Assembly: GCA_003584625.1 (NCBI GenBank)
Contig: AP017647.1
Location: 187,501-251,500, forward strand
Direction: 5' to 3'
Source of the DNA: Methanothermobacter sp. MT-2
GTDB taxonomy: Archaea; Methanobacteriota; Methanobacteria; Methanobacteriales; DSM-23052
Length of the DNA stretch: 64,000 nucleotides
The position numbers were made by a program, and so were the translations under genes. The notes beneath the pieces are model-generated. The model saw nothing but the letters and a program-made list of their open reading frames with translations, was not told where the DNA came from and made no database searches. Below, one piece after another: positions 57,473-64,000 of the stretch; positions within the stretch are counted from its first letter, which is position 1, and every line of letters begins with the position of its first letter.

Positions 57473-57760
57473 ATGGACGTTGATGCTAAAATGACAGCAA
57501 TCCATAGCATAGCAGGTTTTATATCCGCCATACTCTCATTCATAGTATCAGGCGGTTTCATAGCCGTGCTAGGTGAAAACCAGGCGCTAGGAACATTTAT
57601 AGGCCTTATAATCCTAATCCTAACCGGAAATATCACTGAAAGGATCTTTGACAAAGAAGATGTTGGCGGTTTCAAAGGATGGCTCTCAAATGGTGTTCTA
57701 CCATTCATATTCGTCTGGTTCATGGTATGGGCAATGCTACTAACCACAACCACAATTTAA
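57473..57760 (+). CDS. EMC6-like membrane protein
   Basis: 95 residues with three hydrophobic segments: SIAGFISAILSFIVSGGFIA, ALGTFIGLIILILTGNI and LPFIFVWFMVWAMLL. The size, the cytosolic loop ERIFDKEDVGGFKGWLSNG and the order match archaeal EMC6-type proteins, partners of Get3-/Oxa1-type insertases in eukaryotes. It converges with DUF2070 (4 bases overlap) and is divergent from rqcH. Confidence 0.7.
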   Translation: MDVDAKMTAIHSIAGFISAILSFIVSGGFIAVLGENQALGTFIGLIILILTGNITERIFDKEDVGGFKGWLSNGVLPFIFVWFMVWAMLLTTTTI

Positions 57761-59580
57761 ACTTTAAGATAGAATATCCACACCAAAACTAACACTAAAG
57801 CTATCAAGAAGATTATCGGGGCAAGTATCCTGCTAACAGCCACAATAGAACTTATAGTCGATACAAGCTCAGTCGAATTAGTAGGACCAAGAGTGTTAAG
57901 ATTCCTTATACGAGCACTTGCACAAGCCACCTCAACAGGCTCCAAATCATCAACAGCAGACTCTACACACTCAACTATAGCCTTTATAATCTTCTCCCTC
58001 TTCTTTCCACCCACAGGATTATGACCACCAGAAAAAGTATTCACATAATGAGTGTCAGTGGTCATAACCTCCCCCTCATCAATACCAAGAGCCTCTATAC
58101 TCTCCAGTATCTCCTCCCTGAAACCCTGAACCATATTATTCGAATCAAGCAAGATATAAGCCGTCTTCTGATCACCAACCTCAACAACTAAAACCTTAAG
58201 ACCACCCTGACCTACACCATCCTCCTTAGACAATCCATCTAGACCATTAAATGCGCAGCCAACCCTCAACCTTTCCATCTTACTGGGACACTTAAGCCCT
58301 TCAAGAGCATCCATAAGATCGAAAACCTCACTGTTACCAGGCATAACCCTGCTCGACTCTCCCTTAAATGAATTGTGACAATCAACCAGGATAACATTCC
58401 TTGAATTGCAACGAGTCTTCGCAAGATTTATAAGTGAAAGACCAACCCCAAAATCGATATCATCAAACCCACGCGGAGCCATAGTAGCAAGTAACAGCAG
58501 ATCCTCACCGAAAAATTGCACTCCAATCTTCGCATTATCATTCTCCAGCCTATAAAATCTGCTAGCATACTCCACGTATTCCATTTCTTCCAGCGCATCC
58601 CTCACAGCCTTCTCTATCTTCCCAATCTCCTTTGATGATACTGGATTGAAATCATGGGTTGATGGTCCATGGGCCACCATGGTAAATGTGTTAAATTTTT
58701 CGGCCAAGAGTGTGGGCATATTACCCCCACCAATACTACCAATCGGCCCAGGATGCACCGATGGACTTAAAAACAAGCCCTTAAGCTTCGAACCCTTCCT
58801 GAAGGCTAACACACCTACAATAGTGTCTATGGGCTCGCCTATCTCCTCGAACAAGCCCTCAAGGGCTGGTGAATCCTCGGTAATATGGGATAAGAACAAG
58901 CTCAAAAATTCCAGCGAACCCACACCAAGATTGCGTCGCATAGGAGATTCAACCACAAGCACGAAAGAATAAACAGCCAATACAAGGATGGCTGATGCTA
59001 TCACAGCCTTAACAAGAAATGCCACTATACTGAAATAGCCAATATTAGTTGTTGTCAAACTCAAAAATACTATCACAATATCCATAGATATTATAAGGGC
59101 TGGTTGAACTGCTGCAATTACCATAGAATTCAAAAAGCCAATATTTGAAGTCCCCCATATAACAAGAAGCCTGAATGCGAATATAAAAGCCGAAGCAAAG
59201 ATTATGAAATTGATTATAAGATCCTTACCAAGCAAAGTTGAGGATATGCAACCTAAAAGGTATATAATCGAGAACATGACCATGGAAAAAAATGCCAAAA
59301 ACATTGACTGCTTCATCTTCATCCGCCGGCCGCCAAGGGAATTAACCCAAGGTTGAGTTACCGCACCGGCCATTATAGACCCGAATCCAAAGATTATAAC
59401 ACCACTGGTGCCACCATCAATTATATCATCAAGGATACTAGCACCACTTGTAGGATCTACTAGGAATCCAACAGCCCCTATAACGAAACTCACGAATATC
59501 ATTGAAAGTAAGGAAACCCTACTAGGAGGCAAACTCATAATATACCTTGAAAGTCCCATGACACTCTTTGTACTCGACAA
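57757..59580 (-). CDS. DUF2070 membrane protein
   Basis: 607 residues. About seven hydrophobic segments in the first 220 residues, a large soluble domain (FLSPSVHPGPIGSIGGGNMP, MVAHGPSTHDFNPVSSKE, VILVDCHNSFKGE, VMTTDTHYVNTFSGGHNPVG; many His and Asp suggest a metal site) and one C-terminal segment (ISSIVAVSRILAPIIFLIAL). This is the DUF2070 family, unknown function, resembling neutral-ceramidase-like arrangements only loosely. TTG 59580 has GGGTGAG upstream at good spacing; the frame is open further, without family similarity. Confidence 0.8.
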   Translation of the reverse strand: MSSTKSVMGLSRYIMSLPPSRVSLLSMIFVSFVIGAVGFLVDPTSGASILDDIIDGGTSGVIIFGFGSIMAGAVTQPWVNSLGGRRMKMKQSMFLAFFSMVMFSIIYLLGCISSTLLGKDLIINFIIFASAFIFAFRLLVIWGTSNIGFLNSMVIAAVQPALIISMDIVIVFLSLTTTNIGYFSIVAFLVKAVIASAILVLAVYSFVLVVESPMRRNLGVGSLEFLSLFLSHITEDSPALEGLFEEIGEPIDTIVGVLAFRKGSKLKGLFLSPSVHPGPIGSIGGGNMPTLLAEKFNTFTMVAHGPSTHDFNPVSSKEIGKIEKAVRDALEEMEYVEYASRFYRLENDNAKIGVQFFGEDLLLLATMAPRGFDDIDFGVGLSLINLAKTRCNSRNVILVDCHNSFKGESSRVMPGNSEVFDLMDALEGLKCPSKMERLRVGCAFNGLDGLSKEDGVGQGGLKVLVVEVGDQKTAYILLDSNNMVQGFREEILESIEALGIDEGEVMTTDTHYVNTFSGGHNPVGGKKREKIIKAIVECVESAVDDLEPVEVACASARIRNLNTLGPTNSTELVSTISSIVAVSRILAPIIFLIALVLVLVWIFYLKV

Positions 59581-59636
59581 TTTTATTCTCACCCTAAAAA
59601 CCAAATAGTACCTGTGAACAACCCTTTCTAGAATAT

Positions 59637-59780
59637 GTGTGTGGGGGCTTCTTGAAGAGTCTACTCGTGGAAATCCACCAATTTCCAATTCACGCTGGCC
59701 AGTTCACCCAGCCAACACTCCTTATCCGCGTGGATTCGGGATTTACCCTCTTCAGATTGTTTATAACACTTTTATGATAC
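59637..59780 (-). other. Structured leader region of the DUF2070 gene
   Basis: A minus-strand TATA (GTTATAAAC, about 59768-59758) would start a transcript about 160 bases before the DUF2070 start. GGAAAT/ATTTCC (59672-59689) and GTGGA/TCCAC arms form hairpins in it, and the stretch is more GC-rich than its surroundings. The same box read on the plus strand (GTTTATAAC) could drive the opposite way. No gene fits. Confidence 0.35.
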
Positions 59781-59809
59781 ATATTTTTGTAAGATGTATT
59801 TATGTCTTT

Positions 59810-59834
59810 CCCCCCATAATCCCAGTATGGGGGG
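59810..59834. promoter_or_regulatory. 9-bp perfect hairpin upstream of fumarase beta gene
   Basis: CCCCCCATA (59810-59818) and TATGGGGGG (59826-59834) are perfect arms around a 7-base loop. It is followed by GAGAAG and a 12-codon frame, ATG 59840 to TAA 59878 (MKKILPFKIASI), which could be a leader peptide. The fumarase TATA-like CTATATAATC is at 59871-59880. Confidence 0.35.
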
Positions 59835-59903
59835 AGAAGATGAAAAAAATATTACCATTTAAGATCGCATCTATATAATCAAGATACAATGGAGGATTAG
59901 AAG

Positions 59904-60464
59904 TTGGAAGTGAAACTCAAAACACCATTATCTGATGAGACTAAAAAACTTAGAATAGGTGATATAGTCCATATCTCAGGGAAAATATTCACAGCACGCG
60001 ACCGGGCACACGAAAAGATGATCAGAGAAGGACCCCCATACAAACTAGAAGGGACTGTGATATTCCACGCCGGACCCATAATAAAATACAGGGAACAACC
60101 CAAAAAAGAGGAGATTATAGAAAACCCCCAAGCAGATCTCATTGTGATAGGACCCACAACAAGCACTAGAATGAACCCATACCAGCCCAGGATAATAAAC
60201 ATGGGCGTTAAAGCCATAATAGGCAAAGGAGGCATGGACAAAAACGTTCAAAACGCCCTAAAAAAGAACAGTGCAGTTTACCTAGCGGCAGTGGGTGGAT
60301 GCGCAGCACTCTACGCGACAAAAGTCAAAAGGGTGACTAGGGTTTACTGGCCAAATCTCGGCATCCCAGAGGCTATATGGGAACTTGAAGTCCAAGACTT
60401 CGGGCCTCTAATCGTTGCAATGGATGCTAAAGGCGGGAATTTATATGAAAAAATCAAAGATTAG
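59904..60464 (+). CDS. fumB: Fumarate hydratase, class I, beta subunit
   Basis: 186 residues. [45 protein letters not shown] and GKGGM(D) are the signatures of the C-terminal/beta half of class I fumarases, which adds water to fumarate in the reductive branch to 2-oxoglutarate. The alpha subunit with the iron-sulfur cysteines is not in this window. TTG start with GGAGG upstream. The 3' end overlaps the DUF6282 gene by 20 bases. Confidence 0.9.
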   Translation: MEVKLKTPLSDETKKLRIGDIVHISGKIFTARDRAHEKMIREGPPYKLEGTVIFHAGPIIKYREQPKKEEIIENPQADLIVIGPTTSTRMNPYQPRIINMGVKAIIGKGGMDKNVQNALKKNSAVYLAAVGGCAALYATKVKRVTRVYWPNLGIPEAIWELEVQDFGPLIVAMDAKGGNLYEKIKD

Positions 60465-61209
60465 CCTAGAGGATATGATAGACACTCATATCCACCCAGC
60501 ACCTGACAATATACCCAGATTATTAGATGATATTGAAGTTGCAAAACAGGCCAGTATAGAGAATATGAGGGCCATAGTCATAAAAAATCATTTCGAATCA
60601 ACCGCCTCAAGGGCACTTATAGCATCTAAAGTTGCTGGGATGGATGTTATAGGTGGTGTTACCCTTAATGAAAGTGTTGGGGGTTTGAATCCGAGTGTGG
60701 TGGAGTTTTCGGTTAAACTTGGCGGGAGATTCGTGTGGATGCCAACAATTTCAAGGGAAAAAATCGACCTTACAAATATAAATGAGATTCTTGATATCAT
60801 AGCAGAACATGACCTGATACTTGCAACAGGACACCTAAAACCCTATGAGATCCTAGAGGTTATGGATTTGGCCAGGTCAGCTGGAATAAAAAGGATGCTT
60901 ATTAACCATCCCTTAACTAGGGTTGTGGGTGCGAGTCTAGAAGAACAAAGGGAGATGGCAAAACATGCCTTCATTGAACATTGCATTGTGGCATGTTTCC
61001 ATGAGGGATTATCCATTGAAAGGATTATAGAGGCCATAGAATATGTGGGTTATAAAAGGTGTATTATCGCCACAGACCTTGGCCAGGAAGATAACCCATC
61101 CCCGGTAGAAGGGTTTAAATGGTTTATAGGATCCTTAATCCAAAATGGGTTAAAAGAGAAGCATATTAATTGGATGTGCTCAGCAGCCCCCAATAAACTG
61201 ATCTTCTAA
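60445..61209 (+). CDS. DUF6282 family amidohydrolase-like protein
   Basis: 254 residues. [11 protein letters not shown] at the N-terminus (HxH metal motif), [37 protein letters not shown] and [18 protein letters not shown] give His and Asp at the positions expected for a TIM-barrel amidohydrolase. Substrate unknown. ATG 60445 lies inside the fumB end; the frame is open before it without a better start. Likely cotranscribed with fumB. Confidence 0.75.
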   Translation: MKKSKISLEDMIDTHIHPAPDNIPRLLDDIEVAKQASIENMRAIVIKNHFESTASRALIASKVAGMDVIGGVTLNESVGGLNPSVVEFSVKLGGRFVWMPTISREKIDLTNINEILDIIAEHDLILATGHLKPYEILEVMDLARSAGIKRMLINHPLTRVVGASLEEQREMAKHAFIEHCIVACFHEGLSIERIIEAIEYVGYKRCIIATDLGQEDNPSPVEGFKWFIGSLIQNGLKEKHINWMCSAAPNKLIF

Positions 61210-61294
61210 TATGAAAAGAAATAAAAGATGACAATAACATAATAATACCCGAGGGAATTTCTTTATAGTGCCAAATTGTCTAATAGTAAAAAAA

Positions 61295-61356
61295 GTTGAT
61301 ACCCTCACTGAAGATTGAAATCCCCCCTAGTCGAGGTGATGAAAAAGAAGGGTAAC
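61295..61356 (+). promoter_or_regulatory. Stem-loop leader of the NYN nuclease gene
   Basis: GTTGATACCCT (61295-61305) pairs with AGGGTAAC (61349-61356) leaving GAT bulged. Inside, CCT/AGG form a small hairpin near 61326-61336. A TATA-like TTCTTTATAG at 61258-61267 would start RNA near 61290, at the foot of the stem. The message then runs to GGAGG and ATG 61386. Confidence 0.4.
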
Positions 61357-61385
61357 TTGAGATAATATGATATTGGAGGAGTAAA

Positions 61386-61886
61386 ATGCGCCGTTTTGAA
61401 AAATTAACATCGATTAAAGATTATATACCTATAAGGAAGAAGGAATCTGAGGATAAGAATATAGGGTTGCTTGTTGATGGTCCTAACATGCTCAGGAAAG
61501 AATTCAGCCTAGACCTTGACATTGTAAAAGAGATACTATCAGAATATGGGAATATGAGGATTGGTAAAGTCCTCTTAAACCAATACGCTTCTGATAAGCT
61601 CATAGAAGCCATAGTAAACCAGGGTTTCACACCAATTGTAGTTGCGGGTGATACCGATGTTTACATGGCCGTGGAGGCCATGGAACTTATCTATAATCCT
61701 AATATCGATATAATAGCCCTCATGACCCGTGATGCTGATTTTCTCCCCATAATTAACAAAGCCAAAGAAAATGGTAAATACACAATTGTCATCGGGGCAG
61801 AACCCGGATTCAGCGCCGCCCTAAAAAATGCTGCAGATGATGCCATAATATTAAAACCTGAAGAAAAGGATAAAAAAGTAGGATGA
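61386..61886 (+). CDS. NYN-domain (PIN-like) protein, TIGR00288 family
   Basis: 166 residues. [15 protein letters not shown] (first Asp), [17 protein letters not shown] (second acidic pair) and [20 protein letters not shown] (third, DADF) are the NYN catalytic signatures, shared with LabA and PIN ribonucleases; an RNase role is predicted. TGGAGGAG precedes the ATG. The stop overlaps the next gene (ATGA). Confidence 0.87.
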   Translation: MRRFEKLTSIKDYIPIRKKESEDKNIGLLVDGPNMLRKEFSLDLDIVKEILSEYGNMRIGKVLLNQYASDKLIEAIVNQGFTPIVVAGDTDVYMAVEAMELIYNPNIDIIALMTRDADFLPIINKAKENGKYTIVIGAEPGFSAALKNAADDAIILKPEEKDKKVG

Positions 61887-63052
61887 ACATGCTCATCAAG
61901 GAGCCTGAAGACGAAATATTAAAAAAAGAACAAGCCTTCAAAATAATCAGATCCATCCTAGATAAAGAAGGCAGAGAAGCCATCTATGACCTCACAGGCC
62001 TTGCAGGCGGATTCCCAATAAAAAAAGAAGACAAAAAGTTGCTCGAAACATACATAGGACCAGCAATCTACGAAAAAAAATTAGAAAAACTTGCATTAGA
62101 GCACCTGGGAGGGGAAAAAGCCATAGCATTCAACCGCACAACAACAGGGATACTAGCCACCATAATAGCCCTAACAAAACCCAGAGAAAAGATCATACAC
62201 TACCTCCCGGAATCACCATCACATCCATCAATACCAGAAAGCGCCAAAATCAGAAACACAGAATACCTAGAATTCGATAACATCAAAAAATTCCACATAC
62301 CAGAAAAAACCTCCCTCATTTTCATAACCGGAGCCACCATGGACCATAAAATAATAAAAATAAAAGAATTCAAAAGGATAATCAGCCTATCAAAGGAAAA
62401 AGGAATCCCAACAATAGTTGATGATGCATCAGGAGCCCGCCTAAGAACAATAATATTCAAACAACCCACAGCAATACAACTAGGAGCCGATCTAGCCATA
62501 ACAAGCACAGATAAACTCATGAACGGACCCAGAGGCGGAATACTCGCAGGAAAAACCGAACTAATCAATAAAATAAAAAGAGTAGCATACCAATTCGGCC
62601 TCGAAGCCCAACCACCACTCATAGCAGCCATGGTAAGAGCACTAGAAGAATTCAAACCCTCAAAACTGCTCAGAACACTTAAAAAAAGAGACGAACTCCA
62701 CCTAAAACTTAAAAAATCCTTCAAAAGTTTCGAAAAGACACCCACAGGTGTTATGATACGCCCAGAAAAAATAAAAAAAGAAATCCAAAAACACCAAATC
62801 AAAACACCACTATCCCCAAAAGACACATCCTACCTCTGGTCCATGATACTACTCAAAGAACATGGAATAATAACAATACCAGCCGCAGGAATGCCAGGAG
62901 CATCACCAACACTCAGATTAGACCTCTCAGCAGCCGACGCCCAAAAACTAGAACCAGACCAAATAGTAAACATCCTAGAAAAATCATTCCAAAAACTACT
63001 AAAAACAGCAAAAGAACCCCCAAAGGCAAAAAAACTACTGCTAGGAGGATAA
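61883..63052 (+). CDS. SelA-like PLP-dependent enzyme (TIGR03576/MJ0158 family)
   Basis: 389 residues, fold type [28 protein letters not shown] (PLP-binding Asp) and [18 protein letters not shown] (Lys, about residue 213) match the family named from M. jannaschii MJ0158, which is similar to bacterial selenocysteine synthase but is not known to make Sec-tRNA. Function unknown. ATG 61883 overlaps the NYN stop (ATGA); an ATG six bases on is also possible. rtcA begins 3 bases after its stop. Confidence 0.85.
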   Translation: MNMLIKEPEDEILKKEQAFKIIRSILDKEGREAIYDLTGLAGGFPIKKEDKKLLETYIGPAIYEKKLEKLALEHLGGEKAIAFNRTTTGILATIIALTKPREKIIHYLPESPSHPSIPESAKIRNTEYLEFDNIKKFHIPEKTSLIFITGATMDHKIIKIKEFKRIISLSKEKGIPTIVDDASGARLRTIIFKQPTAIQLGADLAITSTDKLMNGPRGGILAGKTELINKIKRVAYQFGLEAQPPLIAAMVRALEEFKPSKLLRTLKKRDELHLKLKKSFKSFEKTPTGVMIRPEKIKKEIQKHQIKTPLSPKDTSYLWSMILLKEHGIITIPAAGMPGASPTLRLDLSAADAQKLEPDQIVNILEKSFQKLLKTAKEPPKAKKLLLGG

Positions 63053-63055
63053 CAT

Positions 63056-64000
63056 TTGCTCGAAATCGACGGATCATTCGGCGAAGGCGGAGGAGCCCTC
63101 GTAAGAATATCCACAGCACTCGCAGCCCTAAAAACAAAACCCATAAAAATCTATAACATACGCGCAAACAGACCCCGCAAAGGCCTATCATACCAACACC
63201 TAACAGCAATCAAAGCACTAGCCAAACTAACAGAAGCCAAACTAGAAGGAGCTAAAATAGGATCAAAAGAGATAAAATTCACCCCCAAAAAAATAAAAGG
63301 GGGAAACTTCTACTTCGACATTAAAACCGCGGGGAGCATAGGACTAGTCCTACAAGCACTCATGATACCAGCAGCATTCGCAGAAAACAAAATAACCTTC
63401 AAAATCAAGGGAGGAACAGACGTCAAATGGTCACCCCCAATAGACTACATAAAACAAGTAACAATACCCCTACTAGAAAAAATGGGCTACAAAGCAAAAA
63501 TAAAACTAATAAAAAGAGGATACTACCCAAAAGGCGGAGGCCTCATAGAAGCAAAAATACAACCCATAAAAAAACTGAAACCAATAAAATTGACAAAAAC
63601 CAAGATAAACACAATAAAAGGAATATCACACACAGGGAAACTCCCATCACACGTTGCAGAAAGACAAGCCCAAGCAGCGCAAAAAAAACTAGAAGAAAAC
63701 GGCCTGGAAGCAAATATAAAAATAGAACACTCCAACAACACCCTCTCACCAGGATCCGGTATAATACTCTGGGCCGAGGGCAACACAAGGATAGGGGCCA
63801 GTTCACTCGGCGAAAGAGGCAAACCAGCAGAAACCGTTGGAATAGAAGCCGCGGAAGAACTTTTAAAATTCCTGGGAAAAAAGGCTCCAGTAGACAAATA
63901 CATGGGAGACCAGATAATACCATACATGTCAATCGCAGGAGACTCCATCATAAAAACAGTTGAATTCTCAATGCACGCCCACACCAACATACACGTTACA
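63056..64000 (+). CDS. rtcA: RNA 3'-terminal phosphate cyclase (partial, runs off the end)
   Basis: 315 codons of an open frame reaching the last base, so the C-terminus (about 20-25 residues) is missing. LEIDGSFGEGGGALVRISTA, NRPRKGLSYQHLTA, GGGLIEAKIQP and the HVAERQAQAAQ segment are RtcA signatures; the catalytic His would be in or near the absent end (SMHAHTNIHV is close to it). It turns RNA 3'-phosphates into 2',3'-cyclic phosphates. TTG start with AGGAGG upstream, 3 bases after the SelA-like gene. Confidence 0.92.
   Translation, partial: MLEIDGSFGEGGGALVRISTALAALKTKPIKIYNIRANRPRKGLSYQHLTAIKALAKLTEAKLEGAKIGSKEIKFTPKKIKGGNFYFDIKTAGSIGLVLQALMIPAAFAENKITFKIKGGTDVKWSPPIDYIKQVTIPLLEKMGYKAKIKLIKRGYYPKGGGLIEAKIQPIKKLKPIKLTKTKINTIKGISHTGKLPSHVAERQAQAAQKKLEENGLEANIKIEHSNNTLSPGSGIILWAEGNTRIGASSLGERGKPAETVGIEAAEELLKFLGKKAPVDKYMGDQIIPYMSIAGDSIIKTVEFSMHAHTNIHVT

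Noticed and set aside
61295-61321. Single CRISPR-like repeat ending in ATTGAAAT
   Set aside because: Only one copy, no spacers, no cas genes; better explained as part of a stem-loop leader.
61295-61360. C/D box sRNA
   Set aside because: GTGATGA and CTGA are in the wrong order and spacing for paired C/D and C'/D' boxes.

Overview
This 64 kb window is a chromosomal segment of a hydrogenotrophic methanogenic archaeon of the order Methanobacteriales, most like Methanothermobacter. The evidence is hdrCB, a run of methanogenesis marker genes, 2-phosphoglycerate kinase (cyclic 2,3-diphosphoglycerate synthesis), archaeal TATA boxes and GGAGGTGAT-type ribosome binding sites, archaeal SRP RNA beside tRNA-Ser(GCU), aRqcH, Nob1, diphthine synthase and AglB-type oligosaccharyltransferases. 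The DNA is AT-rich, codon use favours ATA and AGA/AGG, and TTG is a frequent start codon. No insertion sequence, integrase, prophage or CRISPR array was found, so this is mostly core genome.

Layout. 0.2-12 kb: nadA, a DUF362 ferredoxin-like protein, a ferritin-like protein, an overlapping four-gene operon (ferredoxin, MetX-like hydrolase, small protein, HIT protein), an M48 protease, nucS, a CoxE-like VWA protein, a MoxR ATPase, a nitrilase and a HEAT-repeat protein. 12-15.4 kb: a phosphoesterase overlapping an Lhr-type helicase. 15.4-20 kb: a dTDP-rhamnose operon. 20-22.3 kb: trmO, flavodoxin, a short moaB, and two gene-poor stretches with strong RNA-like secondary structure. 22.3-30.4 kb: nob1, a DUF2117 protein and a tight operon of methanogenesis marker genes (2, 3, 6, DUF2111, 5, 15, 17) ending in a short nifB; I infer that this set serves maturation or activation of methyl-coenzyme M reductase. 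30.4-34.5 kb: mtnA, trm5, dphB, a methyltransferase and an ArcS/TGT-like protein. 34.6-39.4 kb: hdrC (with an unusual repeat-containing extension), hdrB, two DUF proteins, a phosphoesterase, 2-phosphoglycerate kinase and a CBS protein. 39.4-46 kb: a phosphate permease, SRP RNA plus tRNA-Ser, a CDF transporter, an aminotransferase, a radical SAM protein, coaD and a DUF84 phosphatase.

46-50.6 kb holds two tandem STT3/AglB-type oligosaccharyltransferases facing two archaeal pilin genes. One pilin is broken by an 8-bp tandem duplication. 50.6-51.7 kb has no intact gene, only fragments, and the next gene (an HTH-like protein) carries an in-frame TAG at codon 9. This is the one visibly decaying area. 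52.4-64 kb returns to core genes: a membrane-anchored protein, an UPF0173 hydrolase, an Era-like GTPase / DUF2073 / zinc-ribbon set, aRqcH beside an EMC6-like protein, a DUF2070 protein, fumarase beta subunit, a DUF6282 amidohydrolase, a NYN nuclease with a structured leader, a SelA-like PLP enzyme and rtcA, which runs off the end.

The best candidates for something undescribed are the HdrC extension with two possible starts at 34.7-34.9 kb, the three-way-junction RNA at 21.02-21.2 kb, the disrupted pilin and HTH genes at 50.4-51.8 kb, and the perfect palindrome in the hdrC divergent promoter. All structure and function statements come from reading the sequence; no search or folding program was run.
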